Origin: Deferribacter thermophilus
Lineage (GTDB): Bacteria > Chrysiogenota > Deferribacteres > Deferribacterales > Deferribacteraceae
Direction: 5' to 3'
DNA: 64,000 nucleotides
Assembly (NCBI RefSeq): GCF_049472675.1
Contig: NZ_JAPNXM010000010.1
Coordinates: forward strand, 1-64,000
Below are positions 45,851 through 53,468 of this stretch, one piece after another (within the stretch, counting starts at the first letter, position 1; the number at the start of each line of letters is the position of its first letter). The notes below the pieces were generated by a model. The model was not told the origin of the DNA, ran no database searches, and saw only the letters and a list, made by a program, of their open reading frames with translations. The translations under genes and the position numbers were made by a program.

Positions 45851-46132
45851 ATGAGTATTTACTGGAATATCAAGAAAAACAGTGATATTGATGAGACCAC
45901 CATGATAGAACATACACTGAAATACGGTGATCTTGATGATATAATAGAGTTGTTTAAAAGAATTAATAATGACAAAATAAAGGAAATCTGGTTAAAAACA
46001 ATGGCTCCTGACAGGAGATTTTTAAAACTTAACCTTATGATAGCAAGAATCTTTTTTGATATGAATGTTGAAAAGGATTATTTTGAAAGCTTAGATAATG
46101 CAAGGTTTAAAGTTAGAGTGTCTGTTAAATAG
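45851..46132 (+). CDS. Small protein paired with AbiEii-like toxin (probable antitoxin), copy 1
   Basis: 93 residues, identical to the protein at 50694. Helical, acidic N-terminus (WNIKKNSDIDETTMIEH) and a conserved GDLDDIIELFKR stretch; it resembles the DUF6922-type proteins that precede AbiEii-family nucleotidyltransferases. Ribosome site AGAGGAGA. In this copy the toxin partner is cut short, so it may work alone or be relict. Confidence 0.65.
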   Translation: MSIYWNIKKNSDIDETTMIEHTLKYGDLDDIIELFKRINNDKIKEIWLKTMAPDRRFLKLNLMIARIFFDMNVEKDYFESLDNARFKVRVSVK

Positions 46133-46313
46133 TACGAAGGATATTTTGTTAGAACTCATAAAAAACGATTATATGAGAAATTTTGTTTTGGTGGATGGCA
46201 GTGCGTTAGCATTATATTTTTGTCACAGGTTCAGTGAGGATTTGGATTTTTTTACTTATCAAGATAACAACTTCCAAATAGAAAAAGTGTTCAAGATTAT
46301 CAATAAAATATAA
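46098..46313 (+). pseudogene. 5' fragment of AbiEii-like nucleotidyltransferase
   Basis: 71 codons matching the first 69 of the intact gene at 50941, then two foreign codons and a stop at the junction with a palindromic heptamer array. The catalytic GSALALYF...EDLDFF part is present but the rest is lost, so it is unlikely to be active. Confidence 0.85.
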
Positions 46314-46407
46314 GCATTAAGTACTAAGCACTAAGAGCTAAGTATTAAGCTCTTAACACTTAACACTTAACACTTAACACTTAACGCTTAATGCCTAACG
46401 CTTAAAA
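46314..46407. repeat. Palindromic heptamer element (empty)
   Basis: Left arm of CTAAGCA-like heptamers (46314-46350) meets a right arm of CTTAACA-like heptamers (46350-46407). The outermost GCATTAAG (46314-46321) pairs with CTTAATGC (46387-46394). It sits exactly at the right edge of repeat copy 1 and just before rmlA. Confidence 0.85.
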
Positions 46408-46424
46408 CTATTTTCGGAGGTTTT

Positions 46425-47291
46425 ATGAAAGGTATAATTTTGGCAGGTGGTTCAGGCACCAGACTTTATCCGATCACTAAAGCAATATCCAAACAGATTC
46501 TTCCGGTTTATGATAAACCTATGATCTATTACCCCTTATCCGTTTTGATGCTTGCAGGTATCAGGGAGGTGCTTATTATCTCTACACCAAGAGATATAAA
46601 TGTATTCAAAGAGCTTTTGGGGGATGGTCAATGGCTGGGAATGAGGTTTGAGTATGCCATTCAGGAAAAACCCAGAGGTCTTGCGGATGCGTTCATTGTG
46701 GGGGAAGATTTTATAGGTAATGATAGGGTGGCAATGGTATTAGGTGATAATATCTTTTATGGCCAGCATTTTACGGAGATATTACAAAAAGTTGTATCGA
46801 GTAGCTCTTCAGCTACTATTTTTGGATACTGGGTAAAAGATCCAAAGTCTTATGGTGTTGTGGAGTTTGATGCTTCCGGCAAAGCTCTTTCTATTGAAGA
46901 AAAGCCACAAAATCCTAAATCCCACTATGCCGTTCCAGGACTATATTTTTATGACAGCAGAGTTGTGGATATAGCAAAAAATATAAAACCTTCAGATAGA
47001 GGGGAGCTTGAAATAACTGCTGTAAACAATGAGTATTTAAAAATGGGTGCACTAAACGTGGAGATTTTAGGTAGAGGTATGGCATGGTTTGATACTGGTA
47101 CCTATGATGGACTGCTTGATGCAGCCAATTTTGTGGAGGCCATTCAAAAAAGACAGGGGTTATACGTTGCCTGTATTGAAGAGATAGCTTATAGGAATGG
47201 ATGGATAAATAAATCTCAATTGCTAGAACTTGCAAATGGCATTAAAACAGATTACGGAGCATACCTTCGTTTTATAGCTGAGGGGGAATAA
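46425..47291 (+). CDS. rmlA: Glucose-1-phosphate thymidylyltransferase
   Basis: 288 residues. The nucleotidyltransferase signature GGSGTRLYPITKAISKQ is at the N-terminus, with DKPMIYYPLS and LGDNIFYGQ following; full length for RmlA. It makes dTDP-glucose from dTTP and glucose-1-phosphate, the first step to dTDP-L-rhamnose. First of four tightly spaced genes A-C-D-B; ribosome site GGAGG. Confidence 0.97.
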   Translation: MKGIILAGGSGTRLYPITKAISKQILPVYDKPMIYYPLSVLMLAGIREVLIISTPRDINVFKELLGDGQWLGMRFEYAIQEKPRGLADAFIVGEDFIGNDRVAMVLGDNIFYGQHFTEILQKVVSSSSSATIFGYWVKDPKSYGVVEFDASGKALSIEEKPQNPKSHYAVPGLYFYDSRVVDIAKNIKPSDRGELEITAVNNEYLKMGALNVEILGRGMAWFDTGTYDGLLDAANFVEAIQKRQGLYVACIEEIAYRNGWINKSQLLELANGIKTDYGAYLRFIAEGE

Positions 47292-47292
47292 G

Positions 47293-47850
47293 ATGCCTTT
47301 TACGGTAATTGACTCTCCAATTGATGGGCTTTTAGTGATTAAGCCCCAGATTTTTAGGGATGATAGGGGCTTTTTTATGGAAACTTACAAAGAAAGTGAT
47401 TTTAAGTCGTTGGGCATTTTAGATCGATTTGTTCAGGATAATCATTCAAAATCGAAAAAAGGAACTATAAGAGGGCTACATTTTCAAAAACATCCTTATG
47501 CTCAGGGGAAACTTGTGCGTGTTACTCGTGGAGTTGCCTGGGATGTAGCCGTAGACCTACGGAAAGGATCACCAACTTTTGGGAAATGGTATGCATTGGA
47601 GTTGTCTGGAGAAAATAATCTCATGTTATGGATTCCGGCAGGTTTTGCCCACGGTTTTCTTGCACTTGAGGATGACACTGAGCTTTTATACAAATGCACG
47701 GCAGAATATCATGCCCCATCAGATGGTGGAATACGATGGAATGATCCAATTATTGGTATAAAATGGCCTGATCTTGGCATTTCATACATTATATCCCAAA
47801 AAGATATGCAGTTACCGTATTTAAAAGAGATTCAGGAGGATATGTTTTGA
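47293..47850 (+). CDS. rmlC: dTDP-4-dehydrorhamnose 3,5-epimerase
   Basis: 185-residue cupin. The catalytic histidine is in GLHFQ, the aspartate in DVAVDLRKGSPTFG, and the tyrosine region in WIPAGFAHGFL. Third enzyme of dTDP-rhamnose synthesis. Starts 1 bp after rmlA and overlaps rmlD by 4 bp. Confidence 0.96.
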   Translation: MPFTVIDSPIDGLLVIKPQIFRDDRGFFMETYKESDFKSLGILDRFVQDNHSKSKKGTIRGLHFQKHPYAQGKLVRVTRGVAWDVAVDLRKGSPTFGKWYALELSGENNLMLWIPAGFAHGFLALEDDTELLYKCTAEYHAPSDGGIRWNDPIIGIKWPDLGISYIISQKDMQLPYLKEIQEDMF

Positions 47851-48743
47851 TATGGATTATCGGTGCCAGAGGGATGCTTGGCACAGAGATTTTGGAGATG
47901 CTTAAATCGATTTCGGTACCTTTTATAGCTACAGATAAAGAGATTTCTATTACTGACTATGATTCTCTCTTTCAATTTGCAAGAAATAGATCAATTAAAT
48001 CCATTGTAAACTGTGCCGCCTACACAGCAGTGGACAAAGCAGAAGATGAAGTAGAATTATGTACTGCTATAAATGTAGATGGTGTTGAAAATATTGCTAA
48101 GGTGGGAAAGCAGATAGGTGCCACTGTCATTCATATTTCCACAGACTATGTTTTTTCGGGAGAACCGATAATAGAAAATGGTAAGCCCCGACCATATCTG
48201 GAAGATGATCCTACTTATCCTACTTCCATTTACGGTAAGACGAAGCTTGAAGGGGAAAAGCGGCTTTTATCAATATTTCCTGAAAGCATTATCATTCGCA
48301 CTTCATGGCTTTATGGGGAGCATGGTAATAATTTTGTATATACAATGCTTAAGTTGATGAATGAAAGAAAAGAAATCTCTGTAGTTTCTGACCAATTTGG
48401 AAGTCCTACCTGGACATACGATCTTGCAAAGGCTATTTTACAAATGATAAATTTGTCGAAAGATAAGCCGCCTATAGGTATTTACCACTATTCGAATGAA
48501 GGGGAGATATCATGGTATGATTTTGCCGTTGAGATTTACAGGCTTGGTAGGGAGTATGAGATTTTAAAAGAGGAATGTAATATAAAGCCAATTAAAACAG
48601 AAGATTACCCCACAAAGGCAAAGCGTCCTAAGTATTCAGTTTTATCAAAGGAGAAAATCAAGAGCTTAGGTGTGGAGGTGCCCTTTTGGAAAGATAGCTT
48701 GAGAAATTTTATCAGTAGTATATCACAAAGATACAGGAGCTAA
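47847..48743 (+). CDS. rmlD: dTDP-4-dehydrorhamnose reductase
   Basis: 298-residue SDR. The NAD(P) motif is GARGMLG, the catalytic segment STDYVFSG, and YGKTKLEGE supplies Tyr and Lys. It completes dTDP-L-rhamnose. The start is TTG with GGAGGA six bases upstream, overlapping the rmlC stop; no in-frame ATG exists nearby. Confidence 0.95.
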   Translation: MIWIIGARGMLGTEILEMLKSISVPFIATDKEISITDYDSLFQFARNRSIKSIVNCAAYTAVDKAEDEVELCTAINVDGVENIAKVGKQIGATVIHISTDYVFSGEPIIENGKPRPYLEDDPTYPTSIYGKTKLEGEKRLLSIFPESIIIRTSWLYGEHGNNFVYTMLKLMNERKEISVVSDQFGSPTWTYDLAKAILQMINLSKDKPPIGIYHYSNEGEISWYDFAVEIYRLGREYEILKEECNIKPIKTEDYPTKAKRPKYSVLSKEKIKSLGVEVPFWKDSLRNFISSISQRYRS

Positions 48744-48747
48744 AGTT

Positions 48748-49848
48748 ATGAGAAATTTCAATACAATTTTAGTGACTGGTGGTGCAGGTTTTATAGGATC
48801 TAATATGATTAGATACCTTTTGTCAGAAGATTCTGGTTTTAAAGGCGTTGTAATAAACGTAGATTTACTAACCTATGCAGGTAATCTGGAAAGTTTGATA
48901 GATGTAGAGGAAAGATTCGGTGGTGGTTCAAATCCCAGACACATTTTTGTAAAGGCTGATATTAGAGATCGAGCTGCTATAGAAGATGTTTTTAAAAAGT
49001 ACAATGTGGATGCAGTGATTCATTTTGCAGCAGAGAGCCATGTGGATAGATCTATTCTTGGGCCAGAAGCTTTTATAACTACAAATGTTCTTGGTACTTA
49101 TACACTTCTCGATGTGGCAAGAAATTACTGGCAAGAAGTTTATGGTAATTTATCTGATGCACCAGTGTTGTTTCATCATATTTCAACAGATGAAGTATAT
49201 GGCAGTCTTGGCGAGACTGGATATTTTACTGAAAACACCCCCTACGATCCGAGATCCCCATATTCAGCCAGCAAAGCAGGTAGCGACCATCTGGTAATGG
49301 CATACCATCATACCTATGGGTTACCTGTTACTTTGACAAACTGTTCAAATAATTATGGGCCATATCAATTTCCAGAAAAATTTATTCCACTTATGATATT
49401 AAATATGCTTGAGGATAAGCCTTTACCTGTATATGGGGATGGGAAAAATATCAGAGACTGGCTATACGTGGAGGATCACAATATAGCTGTGTGGCAGGTA
49501 ATTAAATATGGTAAAGTGGGTGAAAAGTATAATATCGGTGGGGAAAATGAGTGGGAGAATATAAGACTGCTTGAATACCTGATTCAGATAGTATCAGAGG
49601 AAACAGGTAAATCGCAGGAAAAGTTAAAAGATCTCATTACATTTGTAAAAGATCGACCCGGCCATGATAGAAGATATGCCATAGATTGCACAAAAATAAA
49701 ACAGGAACTTGGCTGGAAGCAATCAGTCTCATTTGAAGAAGGCCTCCGCAGGACAGTAAGATGGTATCTGGACAATAGGAAGTGGGTGGAAAATATTAGG
49801 TCTGGGGAGTATTTGAAGTGGATTGAGAAGAATTATGTGGAACGTTAA
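48748..49848 (+). CDS. rmlB: dTDP-glucose 4,6-dehydratase
   Basis: 366-residue extended SDR. GGAGFIGSN binds NAD, STDEVYGSL holds the catalytic Thr-Asp-Glu triad, and YSASKAGSDH carries Tyr and Lys. Second enzyme of the dTDP-rhamnose pathway. Last gene of the rml cassette; the repeat-rich gap before direct repeat copy 2 starts right after its stop. Confidence 0.97.
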   Translation: MRNFNTILVTGGAGFIGSNMIRYLLSEDSGFKGVVINVDLLTYAGNLESLIDVEERFGGGSNPRHIFVKADIRDRAAIEDVFKKYNVDAVIHFAAESHVDRSILGPEAFITTNVLGTYTLLDVARNYWQEVYGNLSDAPVLFHHISTDEVYGSLGETGYFTENTPYDPRSPYSASKAGSDHLVMAYHHTYGLPVTLTNCSNNYGPYQFPEKFIPLMILNMLEDKPLPVYGDGKNIRDWLYVEDHNIAVWQVIKYGKVGEKYNIGGENEWENIRLLEYLIQIVSEETGKSQEKLKDLITFVKDRPGHDRRYAIDCTKIKQELGWKQSVSFEEGLRRTVRWYLDNRKWVENIRSGEYLKWIEKNYVER

Positions 49849-50096
49849 GTTTTTAAATTAGAATTTTTAAGTTAGGAATTTATAAACGTATAAAATTATT
49901 TATAATATGAGAAAAATGTAAAAAAGGAAAAAAAGCTTTTGGGACTAATTTTTGTGATAACAACTGAGAAAAAATGATAAAGTTTTATTAGGTTTGTACC
50001 TTGGTAAAATAAAACTTTAAAACGTAGAACCTAGAACTTAGAATTTGAATCAGTTAATGTCCATTTGATTTTTTTAACTCAAAAAGTTATAAACAA
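49849..50096. other. Repeat-bearing gap after rmlB
   Basis: 248 bp without genes. It holds weak heptamer-like AT runs (49850-49900) and GTAGAAC/CTAGAAC heptamers at about 50018-50048. A stretch at 50053-50085 loosely resembles 45206-45240, so homology to copy 1 continues weakly beyond the perfect repeat. Confidence 0.6.
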
Positions 50097-50323
50097 AAGC
50101 TGTTGTTTGATGATTGGGTTGTATTGGGGAGGAATTTGTTATATTATATACACAAGTAAGCTAAACAGTATAATTGTATGTTGATGATAGTATTGTTGTA
50201 CTCAAATCTGGTACTTTTTTTAAGCCACTCTGAGAGGTGGCATTGGCGGTAGCCTGCCCTGGTTTGGGGGTTGGTTAGTTAATAGTTAGTTTTGATTAAT
50301 TACAGGTTAGTTGTGGTTAATTG

Positions 50324-50458
50324 ATGGTTGATTGGAATGAGTTAATTGTTTGGCAAGAAAGCCATAATTTTGTTTTAGATATTTATAAATTAACATCAAA
50401 ATTTCCTAAAGAAGAAATTTATGGATTAGTTATCCAAATACGCAGAGCTGCAAGCTAA
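50324..50458 (+). pseudogene. Truncated four-helix-bundle (S23) gene, copy 2
   Basis: Exact duplicate of the 44-codon S23 remnant in copy 1, with the same short complementary arms around it. Confidence 0.8.
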
Positions 50459-50693
50459 CAATTAATTAACGATGAACTAACCTCATGACTGATTTCCCAT
50501 TTTTATGTTGAACCAGGACTTCTCCATTGTTTTATGGGCTTGCAACGGTGGTATATAAAGATATATTAAAAAGAGGTGACTTTGGAATTCAGAATGCAAG
50601 GCCATCCATTGAGGCTGTTTATAGGATTAGAAACTTCAAGTACATTAGATTTACAGATTGAGAGTATCCGTTGGAAGAGGAGAAGTTAAATAA

Positions 50694-50975
50694 ATGAGTA
50701 TTTACTGGAATATCAAGAAAAACAGTGATATTGATGAGACCACCATGATAGAACATACACTGAAATACGGTGATCTTGATGATATAATAGAGTTGTTTAA
50801 AAGAATTAATAATGACAAAATAAAGGAAATCTGGTTAAAAACAATGGCTCCTGACAGGAGATTTTTAAAACTTAACCTTATGATAGCAAGAATCTTTTTT
50901 GATATGAATGTTGAAAAGGATTATTTTGAAAGCTTAGATAATGCAAGGTTTAAAGTTAGAGTGTCTGTTAAATAG
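50694..50975 (+). CDS. Small protein paired with AbiEii-like toxin (probable antitoxin), copy 2
   Basis: 93 residues, DUF6922-like. Here the following nucleotidyltransferase is intact and overlaps it by 35 bp, the usual coupling of a toxin-antitoxin pair. No DNA-binding motif is obvious, so the mechanism of neutralisation is open. Confidence 0.7.
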   Translation: MSIYWNIKKNSDIDETTMIEHTLKYGDLDDIIELFKRINNDKIKEIWLKTMAPDRRFLKLNLMIARIFFDMNVEKDYFESLDNARFKVRVSVK

Positions 50976-51570
50976 TACGAAGGATATTTTGTTAGAACTC
51001 ATAAAAAACGATTATATGAGAAATTTTGTTTTGGTGGATGGCAGTGCGTTAGCATTATATTTTTGTCACAGGTTCAGTGAGGATTTGGATTTTTTTACTT
51101 ATCAAGATAACAACTTCCAAATAGAAAAAGTGTTCAAGATTATCAATAATTTTAACAACAAAGAAATAGTAAATATTAGCAACGATCAGATTGATGTAAT
51201 GATTAATGGTGTAAAAGTTACTTTTTTTAATGCGAAGTGGCACTTTTTAAAACCAAAAGAGATAAGGAACTTCAATGTAGCCACACTGGAGCAGATCGCA
51301 ATAATGAAGATAAATACACTTTTTTTAAGGGCGAAATATAGAGACTATTATGATTTGTATTTCTTAGAACACCATTTTAGTTTGAAGCAAATCTTTGAAC
51401 TATCAAAAGACATTCTGAATGGTATAAACTTAAAGCTTTTTATAACGGCTTTAACTTTTATTGATGATATAGAAGATGAAAAATTGGACTATTTAAAACC
51501 GGTAAAAGAACTTTCATTGAAAGAAATCAGGGATTTTTTTGAAGAAAAAATTAAGAAAGAATTTCTTTAA
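50941..51570 (+). CDS. AbiEii-family nucleotidyltransferase toxin
   Basis: 209 residues. Motif I appears as VDGSALALYF...RFSEDLDFF (G-S plus D-x-D), followed by the conserved VMINGVKVTFF strand and ATLEQIAIMKI / RDYYDLYFL, matching the AbiEii/AbiGii nucleotidyltransferase fold. AbiEii-type proteins are type IV toxins that nucleotidylate targets such as tRNA. Complete, unlike copy 1. The exact start is uncertain because it overlaps the partner gene. Confidence 0.82.
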   Translation: MQGLKLECLLNSTKDILLELIKNDYMRNFVLVDGSALALYFCHRFSEDLDFFTYQDNNFQIEKVFKIINNFNNKEIVNISNDQIDVMINGVKVTFFNAKWHFLKPKEIRNFNVATLEQIAIMKINTLFLRAKYRDYYDLYFLEHHFSLKQIFELSKDILNGINLKLFITALTFIDDIEDEKLDYLKPVKELSLKEIRDFFEEKIKKEFL

Positions 51571-51583
51571 ATGAAAGGTTCTT

Positions 51584-51736
51584 AGTGATAAAAATTTGAG
51601 CTTTTGAAATAAAGTGGAAGAAAAGTGGATCGAAATTACCGAATATGTTTAATGACTTTTATCCTAATAATGAGTTTATTTTTGTAAATAAAGGATAATT
51701 TTTTCGATGTGATATATGATAAATTAGATCGTTAAA
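51584..51736 (+). pseudogene. 3' remnant of a DUF4143 ATPase gene
   Basis: About 150 bp nearly identical to the end of the gene at 43932-45071 (from its 44923 region to the stop), with substitutions and at least one frameshifting base. It continues into the same repeat array. A relict of a duplicated or rearranged copy. Confidence 0.85.
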
Positions 51737-51840
51737 ACGTTGAAAAGTTAGAAAGTTGGAACGTTAAAACGTTACAACGTTATAACGTTACAGCGTTATA
51801 ACGTTAGAACGTGGAACGTTGAACATAGAACATAGAACTT
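51734..51840. repeat. Heptamer/octamer repeat array
   Basis: Begins identical to the array at 45069 (following the duplicated gene end), then diverges to GTTATAAC and GTTACAAC octamers and AGAACAT heptamers before the gmd ribosome site. Confidence 0.87.
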
Positions 51841-51856
51841 ACCTTTGGAGGCATAC

Positions 51857-53041
51857 ATGAATAAAAAAGTTGCACTTATTACAGGTATTACAGGTCAAGA
51901 TGGGTCATACTTGGCTGAATATTTACTTTCAAAAGGGTATGAAGTCCACGGCATAAAGAGAAGGAGTTCTCTTTTTAATACAGAAAGGATAGACCATTTA
52001 TACCAAGACCCTCATGAAGAAAAAACCAACTTTTACCTCCATTATGGTGATCTTACAGACAGTTTAAACATTACAGCAATCATCCAGAAGGTTAAGCCTG
52101 ATGAGATTTACAATTTAGCAGCTCAGTCCCATGTGTACGTTAGTTTTGAGCAACCTGAGTATACTGCTCAGGTAGATGCCCTGGGTACCTTGAGGGTGCT
52201 TGAAGCTGTTAGACTGCTTGGTTTTACAGAAAAAGTGAAAATATATCAGGCTTCTACTTCAGAGCTTTTTGGAAAGGTGCAGGAGATGCCTCAGACAGAA
52301 AAGACTCCTTTTTATCCCCGTAGCCCTTATGGGGTCGCCAAGATGTATGCTTACTGGATAACAGTAAATTATAGAGAATCTTACAATATGTTTGCCTGTA
52401 ATGGCATCTTGTTTAATCACGAATCACCTGTTAGGGGCGAGACCTTTGTTACCAGAAAAATAACCCGTGGCCTATCCAGAATATTTCTTGGCCTTGATAA
52501 AAAGATTTACCTTGGAAATCTTAATGCCAAAAGGGACTGGGGGCATGCGGAAGATTTTGTAAAGGGGATGTATTTGATACTACAGCAGCCTGAGCCGGAT
52601 GACTTTGTGTTGGCAACAGGTAAGACTACTGAGGTAAGGGAATTTGTAAGGAAATGTTGTGAAAAATTGGGCTGTAAGATAGAGTTTACAGGTAAAGGAG
52701 TCGATGAAAAAGGAATTTTGGCAAATGTTGAATTAGAAATGTTGAATGATGAGTTGAAAAAAATAGGAGCTACTGAAGAAATAATTCAAAATTTAACATT
52801 AAACATTAAAAATTTAATCGGCAAGCCAATTGTTGAAGTTGACCCAAGATATTTCAGGCCTGCGGAGGTTGACATACTCCTTGGCGATGCTACTAAAGCC
52901 AAAGAAAAGTTAGGTTGGGAGCCAAAGAAAACCCTCGACGATTTAATTAATGATATGCTCAAATATGACCTTGAAAAGAGCTACAGAGAGCTAGTGTTGA
53001 AGCAGCATGGATTTGATATTCAGGGGAGTTGTGGGGTTTGA
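51857..53041 (+). CDS. gmd: GDP-mannose 4,6-dehydratase
   Basis: About 394 residues. Typical Gmd motifs: ITGITGQDGSYLAEYLL, YNLAAQSHVYVSFE, STSELFGKVQE with the catalytic Thr-Glu, YGVAKMYAYW with Tyr and Lys, and VDPRYFRPAEVD near the end. It makes GDP-4-keto-6-deoxymannose, the precursor of GDP-fucose with Fcl downstream. An in-frame insertion of about 30 residues with heptamer origin lies before VDPRYFRP. I start at the ATG after GGAGG, four codons inside the longest frame. Confidence 0.95.
   Translation: MNKKVALITGITGQDGSYLAEYLLSKGYEVHGIKRRSSLFNTERIDHLYQDPHEEKTNFYLHYGDLTDSLNITAIIQKVKPDEIYNLAAQSHVYVSFEQPEYTAQVDALGTLRVLEAVRLLGFTEKVKIYQASTSELFGKVQEMPQTEKTPFYPRSPYGVAKMYAYWITVNYRESYNMFACNGILFNHESPVRGETFVTRKITRGLSRIFLGLDKKIYLGNLNAKRDWGHAEDFVKGMYLILQQPEPDDFVLATGKTTEVREFVRKCCEKLGCKIEFTGKGVDEKGILANVELEMLNDELKKIGATEEIIQNLTLNIKNLIGKPIVEVDPRYFRPAEVDILLGDATKAKEKLGWEPKKTLDDLINDMLKYDLEKSYRELVLKQHGFDIQGSCGV
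52723..52818. repeat. In-frame heptamer hairpin inside gmd
   Basis: Left arm ATGTTGA / ATTAGAA-like units (52723-52760) and right arm TTAACAT / TAAACAT units (52783-52818) are complementary. Translated in frame; lies where other Gmd proteins have a short loop. Confidence 0.72.
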
Positions 53042-53046
53042 AGAGC

Positions 53047-53094
53047 AATTAGCGAGTAGCGGATAGCGGGTAGTGAGTAGCAAGTAGTGGGTAG
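53047..53094. repeat. Left arm of S23 element 1
   Basis: AGCGAGT, AGCGGAT, AGCGGGT, AGTGAGT, AGCAAGT, AGTGGGT: six heptamers in register. AGCGAGTAGCG at 53051-53061 is the exact complement of CGCTACTCGCT at 53515-53525. Confidence 0.9.
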
Positions 53095-53105
53095 AGAGAA
53101 GATAG

Positions 53106-53468
53106 ATGAAGTGTGAAAATCTTGATGTATGGAAAAGAAGTTGTAAATTAAGTGTTGAAATTTACAAATATTTTGCAAATTTTAAAGATTACGGATTTAA
53201 AGATCAAATTACAAGAAGTTCATTATCTATTCCTAGTAATATTGCTGAAGGAGTGGAAAAAGAATCAAATAAAGAAACGATTAGATTTATTGAGATTGCA
53301 AGGGGCTCATTAGCAGAATTGATTACACAAATTTATATAGGAATGGAAATTGGATATATAGATAAAGATGAAGGATTTTTATGGATTAAAGAATGCAATG
53401 AATTATTAAAAATGTTAAATGGCTTAAAAAAATCTTATGAAAGGAAAAATAATGAAACAAAACAATAA
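53106..53468 (+). CDS. Four-helix-bundle protein (S23/IVP family), element 1
   Basis: 120 residues. Family hallmarks DVWKRSCKLSVEIY, SSLSIPSNIAEG and a C-terminal helix ending LKMLNGLKKS. The fold was first met in ORFs of 23S rRNA intervening sequences and is shared by Avd of diversity-generating retroelements, a pentameric nucleic-acid binder. No rRNA or reverse transcriptase is present here. It lies between complementary heptamer arms. AAGGA (53441-53445) inside its 3' end serves the fcl ATG at 53452. Confidence 0.92.
   Translation: MKCENLDVWKRSCKLSVEIYKYFANFKDYGFKDQITRSSLSIPSNIAEGVEKESNKETIRFIEIARGSLAELITQIYIGMEIGYIDKDEGFLWIKECNELLKMLNGLKKSYERKNNETKQ

Larger units (their letters stand above)
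45254..46306. repeat. 1053-bp direct repeat, copy 1
   Basis: Identical, with no mismatch found by eye, to 50097-51149. It contains a truncated S23 element (45430-45639), an unidentified gene remnant with an open stretch ending near 45820, a small antitoxin-like gene and the first 69 codons of an AbiEii-like gene. Together with copy 2 it brackets rmlACDB. Confidence 0.95.
50097..51149. repeat. 1053-bp direct repeat, copy 2
   Basis: Same sequence as 45254-46306, displaced by 4843 bp in the same orientation. Unlike copy 1 it continues into the rest of the AbiEii-like gene, so this is likely the parental copy. Confidence 0.95.

Noticed and set aside
45254..51149. Composite transposon formed by insertion sequences
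   Set aside because: The 1053-bp repeats contain no transposase, no terminal inverted repeats and no target-site duplication that I can see.
42194..51840. Integron-type cassette array with attC sites
   Set aside because: Arrays lie between cassette-like genes in one orientation, but no integrase and no attC core are visible, and the arrays lack the bulged imperfect hairpins of attC sites.
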